Positions 25,441 through 32,802 of a stretch of 64,000 bases of DNA are shown here, in pieces (position 1 is the first letter of the stretch; every line of letters starts with the position of its first letter). Location: contig NZ_JADKPT010000010.1 of assembly GCF_015351595.1 (NCBI RefSeq), positions 1-64,000 on the forward strand, read 5' to 3'. A program made the position numbers and the translations under genes. The stretch is from Flavobacterium sp. LC2016-12. GTDB lineage: Bacteria > Bacteroidota > Bacteroidia > Flavobacteriales > Flavobacteriaceae. The notes under the pieces are model-generated. The model was not told the DNA's origin, did not search any database, and saw only the letters and a list, made by a program, of their open reading frames with translations.

Positions 25441-26529
25441 TTAAAGCCAGACTGCTTCTTTATTTTTAATTTTCTCTGACACTTTTAATATATCCGTAAT
25501 AATTCCTCTTGAAATTGCCTGTTTACATGGAGACGCGCTCTGAATAACAATTGGAACTTTAGCATAAGATTGTGTATAAATTTCAAAAATTGAATCTGAA
25601 CCTTTTAATTGACCAATGGCAGATGAAACAGGTTCTGAAACTAATTTAACTTCTAATGAATTTCGCTCCACATCAAATTCGCCCACATATCTTAATACAT
25701 GATTGTCTGCCTGAGTGATTTTTGCAATTTTAAAGGATCTGTCAATTGCTTCTTTATTAAGGATTCCGTTTTTCTCTAAATGTTCTTCCCTAATAATAGA
25801 ATTAATTTTTATATCTGATAACTCAAAATCTTTTCCTATTTCTCTTGTCAAAATCAGTAATTTTCTAGCAGTATCATTTCCTGACAAATCTTCCCTAAAA
25901 GTAGAACGCATTAATCCTAACAAACTGGCATCTTTCAATATAGAGGAGAAAGAAGCTTCTTCTGCAGAAAATCGATTAAAAACATAGCTCAGATTATCAG
26001 AAAAAACGCCACGAATCTTTGTTATTTTTTCTCCTGAATAATACAAATCTCTCAAAGTCTGCAAAACCGGAAAACCAGTATCGACTGAAGTTTCATACAG
26101 AAACTCTTTATCATACTTTTTAAGATTTTCACGAATCTCTTTGTAAAGGTCAATTGGTAATGTATTGGCTTTTTTATTTACCGCTACAATATTAAATCCG
26201 TTTTCAATCAACGTATTATAATGACCAATCAATTCGTCGCTGGCCGTTGCATCAACGGCAATCAAATTTTCGAATTCATTTTCTTTCGCAAATTCGACGA
26301 TATCTTTTACTTTAAAAGGCACAGCCAATTCTCTAAAATTGGTTTCCCAGGCATATCCAACGCCTTCTTTCTCGAAAAAAGCAACAGTAGAATTGGTGAT
26401 AATCGGAAAATGAAAGTCAATATTTTTACTCTGAAGAAAAAATTCCTGACTTTCTATAATCTGATTGATCAAAGTACTTCCGATATTCCCAATTCCAAAA
26501 AGGATAATATTTATTTTAAGCTTTGACAT
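25441..26529 (-). CDS. Homoserine dehydrogenase paralog with degenerate substrate motifs
   Basis: 362 residues aligning to the dehydrogenase half of ThrA (20838-23252). NAD(P)-binding GIGNIGSTLINQI is kept (residues 12-24), as are AVNKKANT, REDLSGND..ARK and LKGSDSIFEIYTQSY. But ThrA's YTEPDPREDL reads LMRSTFREDL here, removing the conserved Glu; GVFSGTLSY is GVFSDNLSY, NVGAGLP is SVDTGFP and GAGAGSAVTARG is SASPCKQAISRG. It may be an inactive or regulatory dehydrogenase, or have changed substrate. It follows metY and should be transcribed from the leader A-B promoter. Confidence 0.85.
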   Translation of the reverse strand: MSKLKINIILFGIGNIGSTLINQIIESQEFFLQSKNIDFHFPIITNSTVAFFEKEGVGYAWETNFRELAVPFKVKDIVEFAKENEFENLIAVDATASDELIGHYNTLIENGFNIVAVNKKANTLPIDLYKEIRENLKKYDKEFLYETSVDTGFPVLQTLRDLYYSGEKITKIRGVFSDNLSYVFNRFSAEEASFSSILKDASLLGLMRSTFREDLSGNDTARKLLILTREIGKDFELSDIKINSIIREEHLEKNGILNKEAIDRSFKIAKITQADNHVLRYVGEFDVERNSLEVKLVSEPVSSAIGQLKGSDSIFEIYTQSYAKVPIVIQSASPCKQAISRGIITDILKVSEKIKNKEAVWL

Positions 26530-26554
26530 AATTTTATTTGTTGAGTTAATTTAA

Positions 26555-26655
26555 ACCATATAAGTCATCTAAGTTTATTTTATTTAACAACTTCTATGAT
26601 TTTAGATACGCTTGTATGCGTACCTTCTAAATTGAACTTACATGACTTATATGGT
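26555..26655. repeat. 101-nt inverted-repeat element in the metY operon
   Basis: ACCATATAAGTCATCTAAGTT (26555-26575, arms one base over 20) and its reverse complement at 26635-26655 differ at one position, and inner segments TTTAG.TACGC / GCGTA..CTAAA also pair. The transcript between metY and the dehydrogenase paralog would fold into one long stem. It has the size and shape of a miniature inverted-repeat element, but no target duplication is evident. Confidence 0.8.
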
Positions 26656-26752
26656 GAAAATTTATCTTGAATTTCTTTTTATAAAAAATCACCTCTAGCA
26701 ACACCACATTGCTAAAGGCAATTTTTCAAACAAAAAACAAAAAAACCTAATT

Positions 26753-28057
26753 CTAATTTTTATTAATACTGTATTGTGATTGCGTTACGCTGGCAAAAAC
26801 GGTTTGTAAATCTGCAATCAAATCTTCGATATCTTCAATTCCAACAGAAAGTCGAACCAAATCTTTCGAAACTCCTGTTTCTAATTGTTCGTCATCAGAC
26901 AATTGCTGATGCGTTGTACTTGCCGGATGAATAATTAATGATTTTGTATCGCCAATATTAGCAAGCAATGAGAACAATTTAGTTTCATCAACTACTTTTT
27001 TAGCCGCATCAAAACCACCTTTTAATCCAAACGTAATAATTCCACTTTGTCCTTCAGGTAAATATTGTTGCGCCAGATCATAATATTTATTCGATTTTAA
27101 ACCTGGATAATTTACCCAAACGACCTCATCTTGTTTCTCTAACCATTCGGCCAAAGCCAAAGCATTTTCGCTGTGTTTTTTAATTCGTATTGGCAATGTC
27201 TCTAATCCCTGAATGATCTGGAAAGCATTAAACGGACTCAAAGCCGAACCAAAATCGCGCAATCCTTCAATTCTTGCTTTTGCAATAAAAGCTGCATTTC
27301 CTAAAGCTTCGTGGTATACTAAACCATGATAACCTGCAGAAGGTTCTGTGAATTCAGGAAATTTTCCGTTAGACCAGTCAAAAGTTCCGGCATCGATAAT
27401 GGCACCTCCTAACGAAGTTCCGTTTCCGGCAATATATTTAGTCAGAGAATGGATAACAATGTTGGCTCCATGCTCAATTGGTTTTAGCAGATAAGAAGTT
27501 GCAACCGTATTATCTACAATAAAAGGCACTTTGAAGTTTTTGGCTTCCGCCGAAATCGCTTTCAAATCCAATACATCTAATTTTGGATTCCCTAAAGATT
27601 CTACAAAGAAAGCTCTGGTATTTTCCTTTGCCGCTTTGGTAAAGTTTTCTGGTTTTGAAGGATCTACAAAGGTGGTCGTAATTCCTAATCTTGGCAAAGT
27701 TACTTTTAGAAGATTATAAGTCCCTCCATATAAACTATTTGACGCTACGATATGATCACCTGCTTTTAGCAAAGTCAAAAAGGTTGTCGCAATTGCCGAT
27801 GCTCCAGAAGCTGTCACAACCGCTGCAATTCCTCCTTCAAGCGCTGCAAGTCGTTGTTCTAGAACATCATTTGTTGGGTTGTTTAATCTGGTGTAGATAA
27901 ATCCGGCCTCAGCAAGACCAAATAAATTGGCTGCATGATCAGCATTATTAAAAACATACGAAGATGTCTGGTAAATTGGGACCGCTCTGGTTCCTGCATT
28001 TTTTGTTACGTCGTGTCCTGCGTGTAGTGCGTTTGTGGCAAATTTTTGTGTGCTCAT
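26753..28057 (-). CDS. metY: O-acetylhomoserine sulfhydrylase
   Basis: PLP enzyme making homocysteine from O-acetylhomoserine and sulfide. The 434 residues are the longer MetY-type of the Cys/Met family: FATNALHAGHDVTKNAGTRAVPIYQTSSY at the start, YTRLNNPTND, VTASGASAIAT near 82, VDNTVATSYLLKP and the PLP lysine in IHSLTKYIAGNGTSLGG near 205, plus the extra stretch (EFTEPSAGYHGL) typical of MetY. It follows two attenuators and the 61-aa ORF, and precedes the dehydrogenase paralog. With MetZ at 18634-19806 it gives two routes to homocysteine; only this one sits behind the Met/Cys leaders. Confidence 0.94.
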   Translation of the reverse strand: MSTQKFATNALHAGHDVTKNAGTRAVPIYQTSSYVFNNADHAANLFGLAEAGFIYTRLNNPTNDVLEQRLAALEGGIAAVVTASGASAIATTFLTLLKAGDHIVASNSLYGGTYNLLKVTLPRLGITTTFVDPSKPENFTKAAKENTRAFFVESLGNPKLDVLDLKAISAEAKNFKVPFIVDNTVATSYLLKPIEHGANIVIHSLTKYIAGNGTSLGGAIIDAGTFDWSNGKFPEFTEPSAGYHGLVYHEALGNAAFIAKARIEGLRDFGSALSPFNAFQIIQGLETLPIRIKKHSENALALAEWLEKQDEVVWVNYPGLKSNKYYDLAQQYLPEGQSGIITFGLKGGFDAAKKVVDETKLFSLLANIGDTKSLIIHPASTTHQQLSDDEQLETGVSKDLVRLSVGIEDIEDLIADLQTVFASVTQSQYSINKN

Positions 28058-28096
28058 GATTTCTTAATTTTAGGTATTGTTAGTACTGTTATATAT

Positions 28097-28141
28097 TGTT
28101 ATTGAAATTGTTTCGTTGAAATTGTTTCGTTGAAATTGAAA
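28097..28141. repeat. Tandem repeat in the metY leader
   Basis: The 14-nt unit TTGTTTCGTTGAAA is present twice, with a third, partial TTGAAATTTG copy, in the 95-nt gap between the 61-aa ORF and metY. It may only be slippage, but it fills most of the untranslated region before metY. Confidence 0.7.
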
Positions 28142-28152
28142 TTTGATATTAT

Positions 28153-28338
28153 TTAAACATAGAGATCCTCCTCTTCAACATCATACATTTGAAAGAGTAA
28201 TGATTTTTGAGCTTTTATATATTGTTCAGGATCATATTTTATAGGTTCGCTTGTTGGTTCTTCAGATTTATTCGTTTTTTGAGAATTAGTTCTCAATAAG
28301 TATTGAAATGCGATTGTATTTATATCTAATGTGTTCAT
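28153..28338 (-). CDS. Small protein of unknown function downstream of tandem attenuators (copy 1)
   Basis: 61 residues, cysteine-free, acidic towards the C-terminus (DVEEEDLYV). The C-terminal 16 residues are clearly related to those of the 66-aa ORF at 24614-24814, and both lie in the same place relative to a two-leader attenuator module. It starts 24 nt after the terminator B T-run and is followed by metY. No membrane segment, signal or known domain. It may be a sulfur-starvation protein, or an extra translated leader influencing metY; neither is proved. Confidence 0.65.
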   Translation of the reverse strand: MNTLDINTIAFQYLLRTNSQKTNKSEEPTSEPIKYDPEQYIKAQKSLLFQMYDVEEEDLYV

Positions 28339-28361
28339 GGTTTAAAATTTTAAATGTTGAA

Positions 28362-28397
28362 ATGAAAAAAGCCCTTCCGGATGGCGACCAAAAGGGC
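28362..28397 (-). terminator. Attenuator terminator B
   Basis: Minus strand: AAGCCCTTTTGG (28397-28386), a 7-nt loop, CCGGAAGGGCTT (28378-28367), with an 8-bp perfect lower stem and two G-T pairs above, then T residues. The 5' arm is almost identical to that of terminator D. Confidence 0.9.
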
Positions 28398-28427
28398 TTA
28401 TAGTTTAACTATAACAAAGATTGAATC

Positions 28428-28508
28428 TTTTACTTTTGGCAATAGCAAGGTTGGATGCACATTTGCATCATACTACAACACATCATATTTGTTTTTGCTA
28501 TTGTTTTC
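28428..28508 (-). CDS. Leader peptide B (Met/Cys-rich), 26 aa
   Basis: ORF with Met at 1, 9, 10, 14, 15 and 17 and Cys at 11, 12, 18, 22 and 24; residues 9-18 read MMCCSMMQMC. The last codons (C CAA AAG, 28437-28431) provide CCAAAAG, complementary to CTTTTGG in the 5' arm of terminator B. Two small hairpins (AAAGATT/AATCTTT and TATAGTT/AACTATA) lie between them and would bring them together. A ribosome stalled at the Met/Cys run would expose CCAAAAG and prevent termination; one reaching the stop would cover it. Confidence 0.85.
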
Positions 28509-28689
28509 ATTTTCTTTTTATTTAAAATTAATTCCTTTTTTAAACTCGACTAATTCGATAGAGTAAATGTAACAAGTATTTATTGAACCACCAAACTAAA
28601 TCTTGATATTTAACATTAAAATTTTATCATTCCCAATAATATCAATCCACTAGATGTAATAAAATTTTAGTTTCATTTCACTTTCGACC

Positions 28690-28720
28690 AAAAAAAAACC
28701 TCTGCAGTTACGCAGAGGTT
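28690..28720 (-). terminator. Attenuator terminator A
   Basis: Minus strand: AACCTCTGC (28720-28712), loop, GCAGAGGTT (28706-28698), a perfect 9-bp stem, then eight or so T. It lies 22 nt after the stop of leader ORF A. Its 5' arm CTCTGCG (28717-28711) can alternatively pair with CGCAGAG within leader A. Confidence 0.92.
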
Positions 28721-28742
28721 CTATATATAAGTTTGAAATAAA

Positions 28743-28808
28743 CTACAATAGTGTCTCTGCGGAAGGCTCCGGCATCATACAAGACATATTGCAAACTATT
28801 AATTTCAT
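28743..28808 (-). CDS. Leader peptide A (Met/Cys-rich), 21 aa
   Basis: ORF MKLIVCNMSCMM followed by nine further residues: Met at 1, 8, 11 and 12, Cys at 6 and 10. Codons 16-18 (tcC GCA GAG, 28761-28755) contain CGCAGAG, exactly complementary to the CTCTGCG in the 5' arm of terminator A. A ribosome halted at codons 6-12 would leave this free to form the antiterminator, while one at the stop (28743) would mask it. The two elements are five codons apart, the usual geometry for attenuation leaders. Confidence 0.85.
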   Translation of the reverse strand: MKLIVCNMSCMMPEPSAETLL

Positions 28809-28829
28809 TTTTCTTTTATTTTGATAATG

Positions 28830-28861
28830 CAAAAGTGCGAACTATTTTTTAATCAGCCAAA
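28830..28861 (-). promoter_or_regulatory. Promoter of the leader A-B-metY transcript
   Basis: Minus strand: TTTG (28858-28861), 20 nt, CACTTTTG (28830-28837), one base off TAnnTTTG. Transcription would begin about 10-15 nt before leader ORF A. Confidence 0.6.
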
Positions 28862-28880
28862 CAAATTGCAAAATAATTTC

Positions 28881-28903
28881 CATTACCCTATCAGATTAGT
28901 ATG
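28881..28903. promoter_or_regulatory. Operator-like motif shared with the sulfate operon
   Basis: CATTACCCTATCAGATTAGTATG: the 11-nt ATTACCCTATC is identical to that inside the palindrome at 15688-15716, and the flank G.TTA.TA is also shared. Here it lies upstream of the leader A promoter and also upstream of the metK promoter. The arms are less symmetrical than in the sulfate operon copy. Candidate site for the same regulator, possibly acting positively here because it is upstream of the -33 box. Confidence 0.5.
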
Positions 28904-28950
28904 TTTATGTTAAATTTCTGTTTATAAAAATAAAAAAAGTTGAACTTTAA

Positions 28951-28980
28951 TTTGCAAATCAAAATGGTTTTGTACTTTTG
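28951..28980 (+). promoter_or_regulatory. metK promoter
   Basis: TTTG (28951-28954), 18 nt, TACTTTTG (28973-28980), an exact Bacteroidota -7 match. It gives a leader of about 165 nt before metK that holds the SAM-II-like element. Confidence 0.75.
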
Positions 28981-28991
28981 CACCCGAATAC

Positions 28992-29110
28992 AGAGGAAAA
29001 ATTTGAACTGATTGCAACCTCTTCATAATGAAACGGTTCGTTATGAATGCTGAAAGATAAATTTCGGCAGTAAAAAATGCTAAAGCAGACTTTCTCCTTT
29101 AGCGCTTTTT
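28992..29110 (+). ncRNA. SAM-II-like riboswitch candidate before metK
   Basis: P1 AGAGG (28992-28996) pairs with CCTCT (29018-29022) around AAAAATTTGAACTGATTGCAA, close to the SAM-II loop (AUUUAACC.UAUUGCAA). The downstream AAAAAATGCTAAAG (29072-29085) resembles the SAM-II pseudoknot strand AAAUG..GCUAAA. Unlike a minimal SAM-II RNA, two extra hairpins (TTCATAA/TTATGAA and GCTGAAA/TTTCGGC) sit between. GCTAAAG (29079-29085) can also pair with CTTTAGC (29097-29103), followed by a T-rich run. The placement before SAM synthetase supports the call; the switching logic is not clear. Confidence 0.55.
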
Positions 29111-29152
29111 AGCAATTTTTTTCCTCACTTAATTTTAATTTAATAAATTATT

Positions 29153-30403
29153 ATGGCTTATTTATTTACGTCAGAATCTGTTAGTGAAGGGCATCCAGAC
29201 AAAGTTGCAGATCAAATTTCGGATGCATTAATTGATAACTTCTTGGCATTCGATGCTGACTCAAAAGTAGCATGTGAAACTTTAGTTACAACTGGTCAGG
29301 TAATTTTGGCTGGTGAAGTAAAATCGAATACTTATCTTGATGTGCAACAAATTGCTCGTGAAGTAATCCGTAAAATTGGATATACAAAAAGCGAATACAT
29401 GTTTGAAGCAAATTCTTGTGGAATTCTATCAGCAATTCACGAACAATCTGCTGATATCAATCAAGGTGTAGACAGAGCTAAGCCAGAAGAACAAGGTGCG
29501 GGTGACCAGGGAATGATGTTTGGTTACGCAACTAACGAAACTGAAAACTTCATGCCATTGGCACTTGATTTATCTCATAAATTATTACAGGAGTTAGCTA
29601 TTTTACGACGTGAAAACAAAGAAATCACTTATTTACGTCCCGATGCTAAATCTCAGGTAACTTTAGAATATAGCGACGATAACAAACCAACTCGTATTGA
29701 TGCGATTGTAATCTCAACTCAACACGATGATTTTGATGAAGAGGCTACAATGTTGGCTAAAATCAAAAAAGATATTATCGAAATTTTGATTCCAAGAATT
29801 ATCGCTAAAAATCCAGCTCACGCGCATTTATTTAATGATAAAATTAACTACCACATTAACCCAACAGGAAAATTCGTTATTGGAGGACCTCACGGAGATA
29901 CTGGTTTAACAGGAAGAAAAATCATTGTTGATACTTACGGTGGAAAAGGAGCTCACGGTGGTGGTGCTTTCTCTGGAAAAGATCCAAGTAAAGTAGATAG
30001 AAGTGCTGCTTATGCTACACGTCATATCGCTAAAAACTTAGTTGCTGCAGGTGTTGCTGACGAAATCTTAGTTCAGGTTTCTTATGCAATTGGAGTTGCT
30101 GAGCCAATGGGTATTTTTATTGATACTTACGGAACTTCAAAAGTAAATTTAACAAACGGCGAAATCGCTAAAAAAGTAGAAGCTATTTTTGATATGCGTC
30201 CTTACTTTATCGAGCAACGTTTGAAATTAAGAAATCCTATTTATAGCGAAACTGCTGCTTACGGACACATGGGACGTAAACCAGAAGTCGTAACTAAAAC
30301 TTTTTCTGCTCCGGGAGGACATTCAAAAACAGTTACTGTTGAGTTGTTTACTTGGGAAAAACTTGATTTTGTTGACAAAGTAAAATCTGCTTTTGGATTG
30401 TAA
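29153..30403 (+). CDS. metK: S-adenosylmethionine synthetase
   Basis: Makes SAM from methionine and ATP. 416 residues with [22 protein letters not shown] at the start (HPDK near 16-19), [16 protein letters not shown] near 117-132, the catalytic [21 protein letters not shown] near 243-263 and [13 protein letters not shown] near 276. It carries the longer C-terminus found in Bacteroidota MetK. Divergent from the metY attenuator region and followed by a bidirectional terminator. Confidence 0.98.
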   Translation: MAYLFTSESVSEGHPDKVADQISDALIDNFLAFDADSKVACETLVTTGQVILAGEVKSNTYLDVQQIAREVIRKIGYTKSEYMFEANSCGILSAIHEQSADINQGVDRAKPEEQGAGDQGMMFGYATNETENFMPLALDLSHKLLQELAILRRENKEITYLRPDAKSQVTLEYSDDNKPTRIDAIVISTQHDDFDEEATMLAKIKKDIIEILIPRIIAKNPAHAHLFNDKINYHINPTGKFVIGGPHGDTGLTGRKIIVDTYGGKGAHGGGAFSGKDPSKVDRSAAYATRHIAKNLVAAGVADEILVQVSYAIGVAEPMGIFIDTYGTSKVNLTNGEIAKKVEAIFDMRPYFIEQRLKLRNPIYSETAAYGHMGRKPEVVTKTFSAPGGHSKTVTVELFTWEKLDFVDKVKSAFGL

Positions 30404-30425
30404 TTTAATCTGAAACTTTATATAC

Positions 30426-30466
30426 AAAAAGAGGCTGTCTATTTATTTAGACAGCCTCTTTTTTTT
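30426..30466. terminator. Bidirectional terminator after metK
   Basis: AAAAAGAGGCTGTCTA and TAGACAGCCTCTTTTT arms with A/T tracts on both sides, between convergent genes. Confidence 0.88.
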
Positions 30467-30482
30467 GATTCAGAATACTTTA

Positions 30483-32711
30483 TTAATATGTTCCGTCTTG
30501 CATCTTTGCTAACGTCTCACGTATTTCATCTGCAGTTTCCGCTTCTACCTCAACACTTAAATATTTCACAGCTAATGTTTGAGTTTCGACAGCTTTTTGT
30601 TTTTGTCCGTCTTTATAATACAATTGCGCTAAAGTATCCAAATAATAAGGATTGTTCTTAGTTACCGCCAAACTATATTCAGACCAACTGATTGCAGATT
30701 TTAAAAAGTTAGCGTTACCAGGTTTTAAAACTACTGTCCATGCAGCTTCATTACATAAGTTGGAATGATATTCTTTAAAAGCATTCCATCCATTATAAGA
30801 GTAATCAGAAATTGGATCTAAAGTCGCATACATTTCATCTAATCGTTCAATCGCACTTCCTTTATCCGTTGCTAAATTGGCATTGAAATAACTACTAAAC
30901 TCTTTTAAGTAATTTGTATTCGAACCATCCTTATCTTCTGTTTCACCTAAATAGGCAAAATAGTTTCGATAACATTCAAAATTTCCTTTTCCGGCAGCAA
31001 TTAGTTTTTTATAAACTGAAATTGTTTTGTCTTTATTTGCTTCCCCAGAAACTCCATCAGCTTCTATATAGGTATTTTGCTGTAATGCCGAAGTAATCTC
31101 AGCAATCACATTACCCACTAAATGTTTTTCTCCTTCTTTGTCATTAAAAACTACTCTTTCAGTTTCTATAACATCGGCGTGTTTTATCAAATAATCAATA
31201 GCTAAAAAATCAGTATCTGTCAATACTTTATCTTCATTAAAAAATTGCTTGTAAAATCCTTGATTTTTAATTTCTTTCAGAATTGTTTCTACCAAATACA
31301 GGTTTGGTTTTGTATCTTTTTGATGCGCTTCTATTACTTTTTTCCAGTTTTGAGAAACTGTTTTTTTGTCTAGCATCACTTTGACAAGTTTAAAATCTTC
31401 AGGATTTTCCGTCCCTGTTTCAGCATAATCATAATCGTAAGGCATTTCGAGAACGGCTGCTTTATTAAAAGCCATAATCAAATCGGCATCCGTTGCCTTT
31501 TTATTTTTAATTACTTTATCAAAAGAAAGCAATGCATTTGCTCGCTGGGCTTTTTTATAAAATCCGTCATAATAATTAAACTGAGCTTGTTTCTCTGACA
31601 ACTTAGATTTTGAAGTTGCTAAAATATCTCCATTTTCATTTAATACAATTATACCTGAATTATCTATTATTTTATTGGCTTTCAGCCATTTTTTATCTTC
31701 GGCGGAAGCCAAATAATAATTAAAAAGATCATACTCAGCATGATATCCATCATACATCGTATAACTAACCTGCGCCTCCTGATCTTTAATAAAAGTTTCA
31801 AAATCAGTTTTCGCAGATGGTTTTTTACTATCAAAATAAACTACCAAAAGTTTGTTTTTACTCGATGAAATAGCATTTTTTAAATTGCTTTCAATCTTAA
31901 ATTTAAAATCAAATTTAGTTGAAGGATAGGATTCCACAACAACAGCAGCACTATCAACTACTACACCTTCCGAACCAAAATCATCACTTATTAATGCTTC
32001 TTTTCCAGGATAAGTCCAGTTTGAAATAGTCTGGCTTTCCACGGGAATAACTTTTGAAACCGCAGCTTGTGGTAGCTCTTTTTCATTTATGAAAACTAAT
32101 GGATTCTTTCCTTTTTGCTCAGAAATTCTCAACTCATTTGTTTTTTGATCAAAAAAACCGGAAATATTTAAATCGTTTACAGCGGCCAATTGATAATTAA
32201 TAGTCACTTCAGAAACATCTTTTGGTAAGCCAAATTTTGACAATTTACTTTCACCATTGTAGTCTTCATAAACCAAATATAAATAATCTGCTTTATCTAT
32301 TTCAAACTCTAGATTGGTCTGGATCCATTCCGGATCAACTTTAGTTCTGATATCCGTTATTTTTTGATACTGAACGGGACCATTTGAATTTTGTGTTCCG
32401 ATGTAGAACGAATAATAGGAAGGTTCTAAAAATTTAATTTTAATTTTTTGCGCTTTTTTATCAGTTGCAAAAGCAACATCAAAAGTATTTTCCGACTTTA
32501 ACTTCTGTGTAAATAAAAGAGAATCGCCTTTTATTTCATACTCTCCGGAATAAAAAACCAGTTCGTATTTATTATCTTCTAATAAATTTAATTTAATTTT
32601 TTCTCCTTTATTTGCAGAAAGATAGGTTCCTTTCTGAATGCCTTTTGTTTGAGAAAAAGAAACAAATGTCACACAAAAAAGCAAAAAGAAACTCCATTTA
32701 AAACTACGCAT
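30483..32711 (-). CDS. Exported protein with thioredoxin-like and TPR-like regions
   Basis: 742 residues with a signal peptide (MRSFKWSFFLLFCVTFVSFSQ). An N-terminal beta-rich part is followed around 270-380 by a thioredoxin-like segment (KNKLLVVYFDSKKPSAKTDFETFI, then GIIVLNENGDILATSKSKLS) in which the CxxC is replaced by DSKKPSA, so it is not redox-active by that motif. The last about 100 residues look like TPR repeats (YLDTLAQLYYKDGQKQKAVETQTLAVKYL). Probably periplasmic, function unknown. On the same strand as the TonB receptor upstream, 91 nt away. Confidence 0.75.
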   Translation of the reverse strand: MRSFKWSFFLLFCVTFVSFSQTKGIQKGTYLSANKGEKIKLNLLEDNKYELVFYSGEYEIKGDSLLFTQKLKSENTFDVAFATDKKAQKIKIKFLEPSYYSFYIGTQNSNGPVQYQKITDIRTKVDPEWIQTNLEFEIDKADYLYLVYEDYNGESKLSKFGLPKDVSEVTINYQLAAVNDLNISGFFDQKTNELRISEQKGKNPLVFINEKELPQAAVSKVIPVESQTISNWTYPGKEALISDDFGSEGVVVDSAAVVVESYPSTKFDFKFKIESNLKNAISSSKNKLLVVYFDSKKPSAKTDFETFIKDQEAQVSYTMYDGYHAEYDLFNYYLASAEDKKWLKANKIIDNSGIIVLNENGDILATSKSKLSEKQAQFNYYDGFYKKAQRANALLSFDKVIKNKKATDADLIMAFNKAAVLEMPYDYDYAETGTENPEDFKLVKVMLDKKTVSQNWKKVIEAHQKDTKPNLYLVETILKEIKNQGFYKQFFNEDKVLTDTDFLAIDYLIKHADVIETERVVFNDKEGEKHLVGNVIAEITSALQQNTYIEADGVSGEANKDKTISVYKKLIAAGKGNFECYRNYFAYLGETEDKDGSNTNYLKEFSSYFNANLATDKGSAIERLDEMYATLDPISDYSYNGWNAFKEYHSNLCNEAAWTVVLKPGNANFLKSAISWSEYSLAVTKNNPYYLDTLAQLYYKDGQKQKAVETQTLAVKYLSVEVEAETADEIRETLAKMQDGTY

Positions 32712-32802
32712 ATTTAAAATTTTTGGCTGTTAATATCATGCGTAAAGATATTGCATTCCTGATTAAACAAATCACAAAAAAGCAGTATTTGTACTTAAAA
32801 TA

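Noticed and set aside
28381..28566. 61-aa ORF on the plus strand
   Set aside because: Antisense to leader ORF B and terminator B; composition reflects the Met/Cys codons read backwards.
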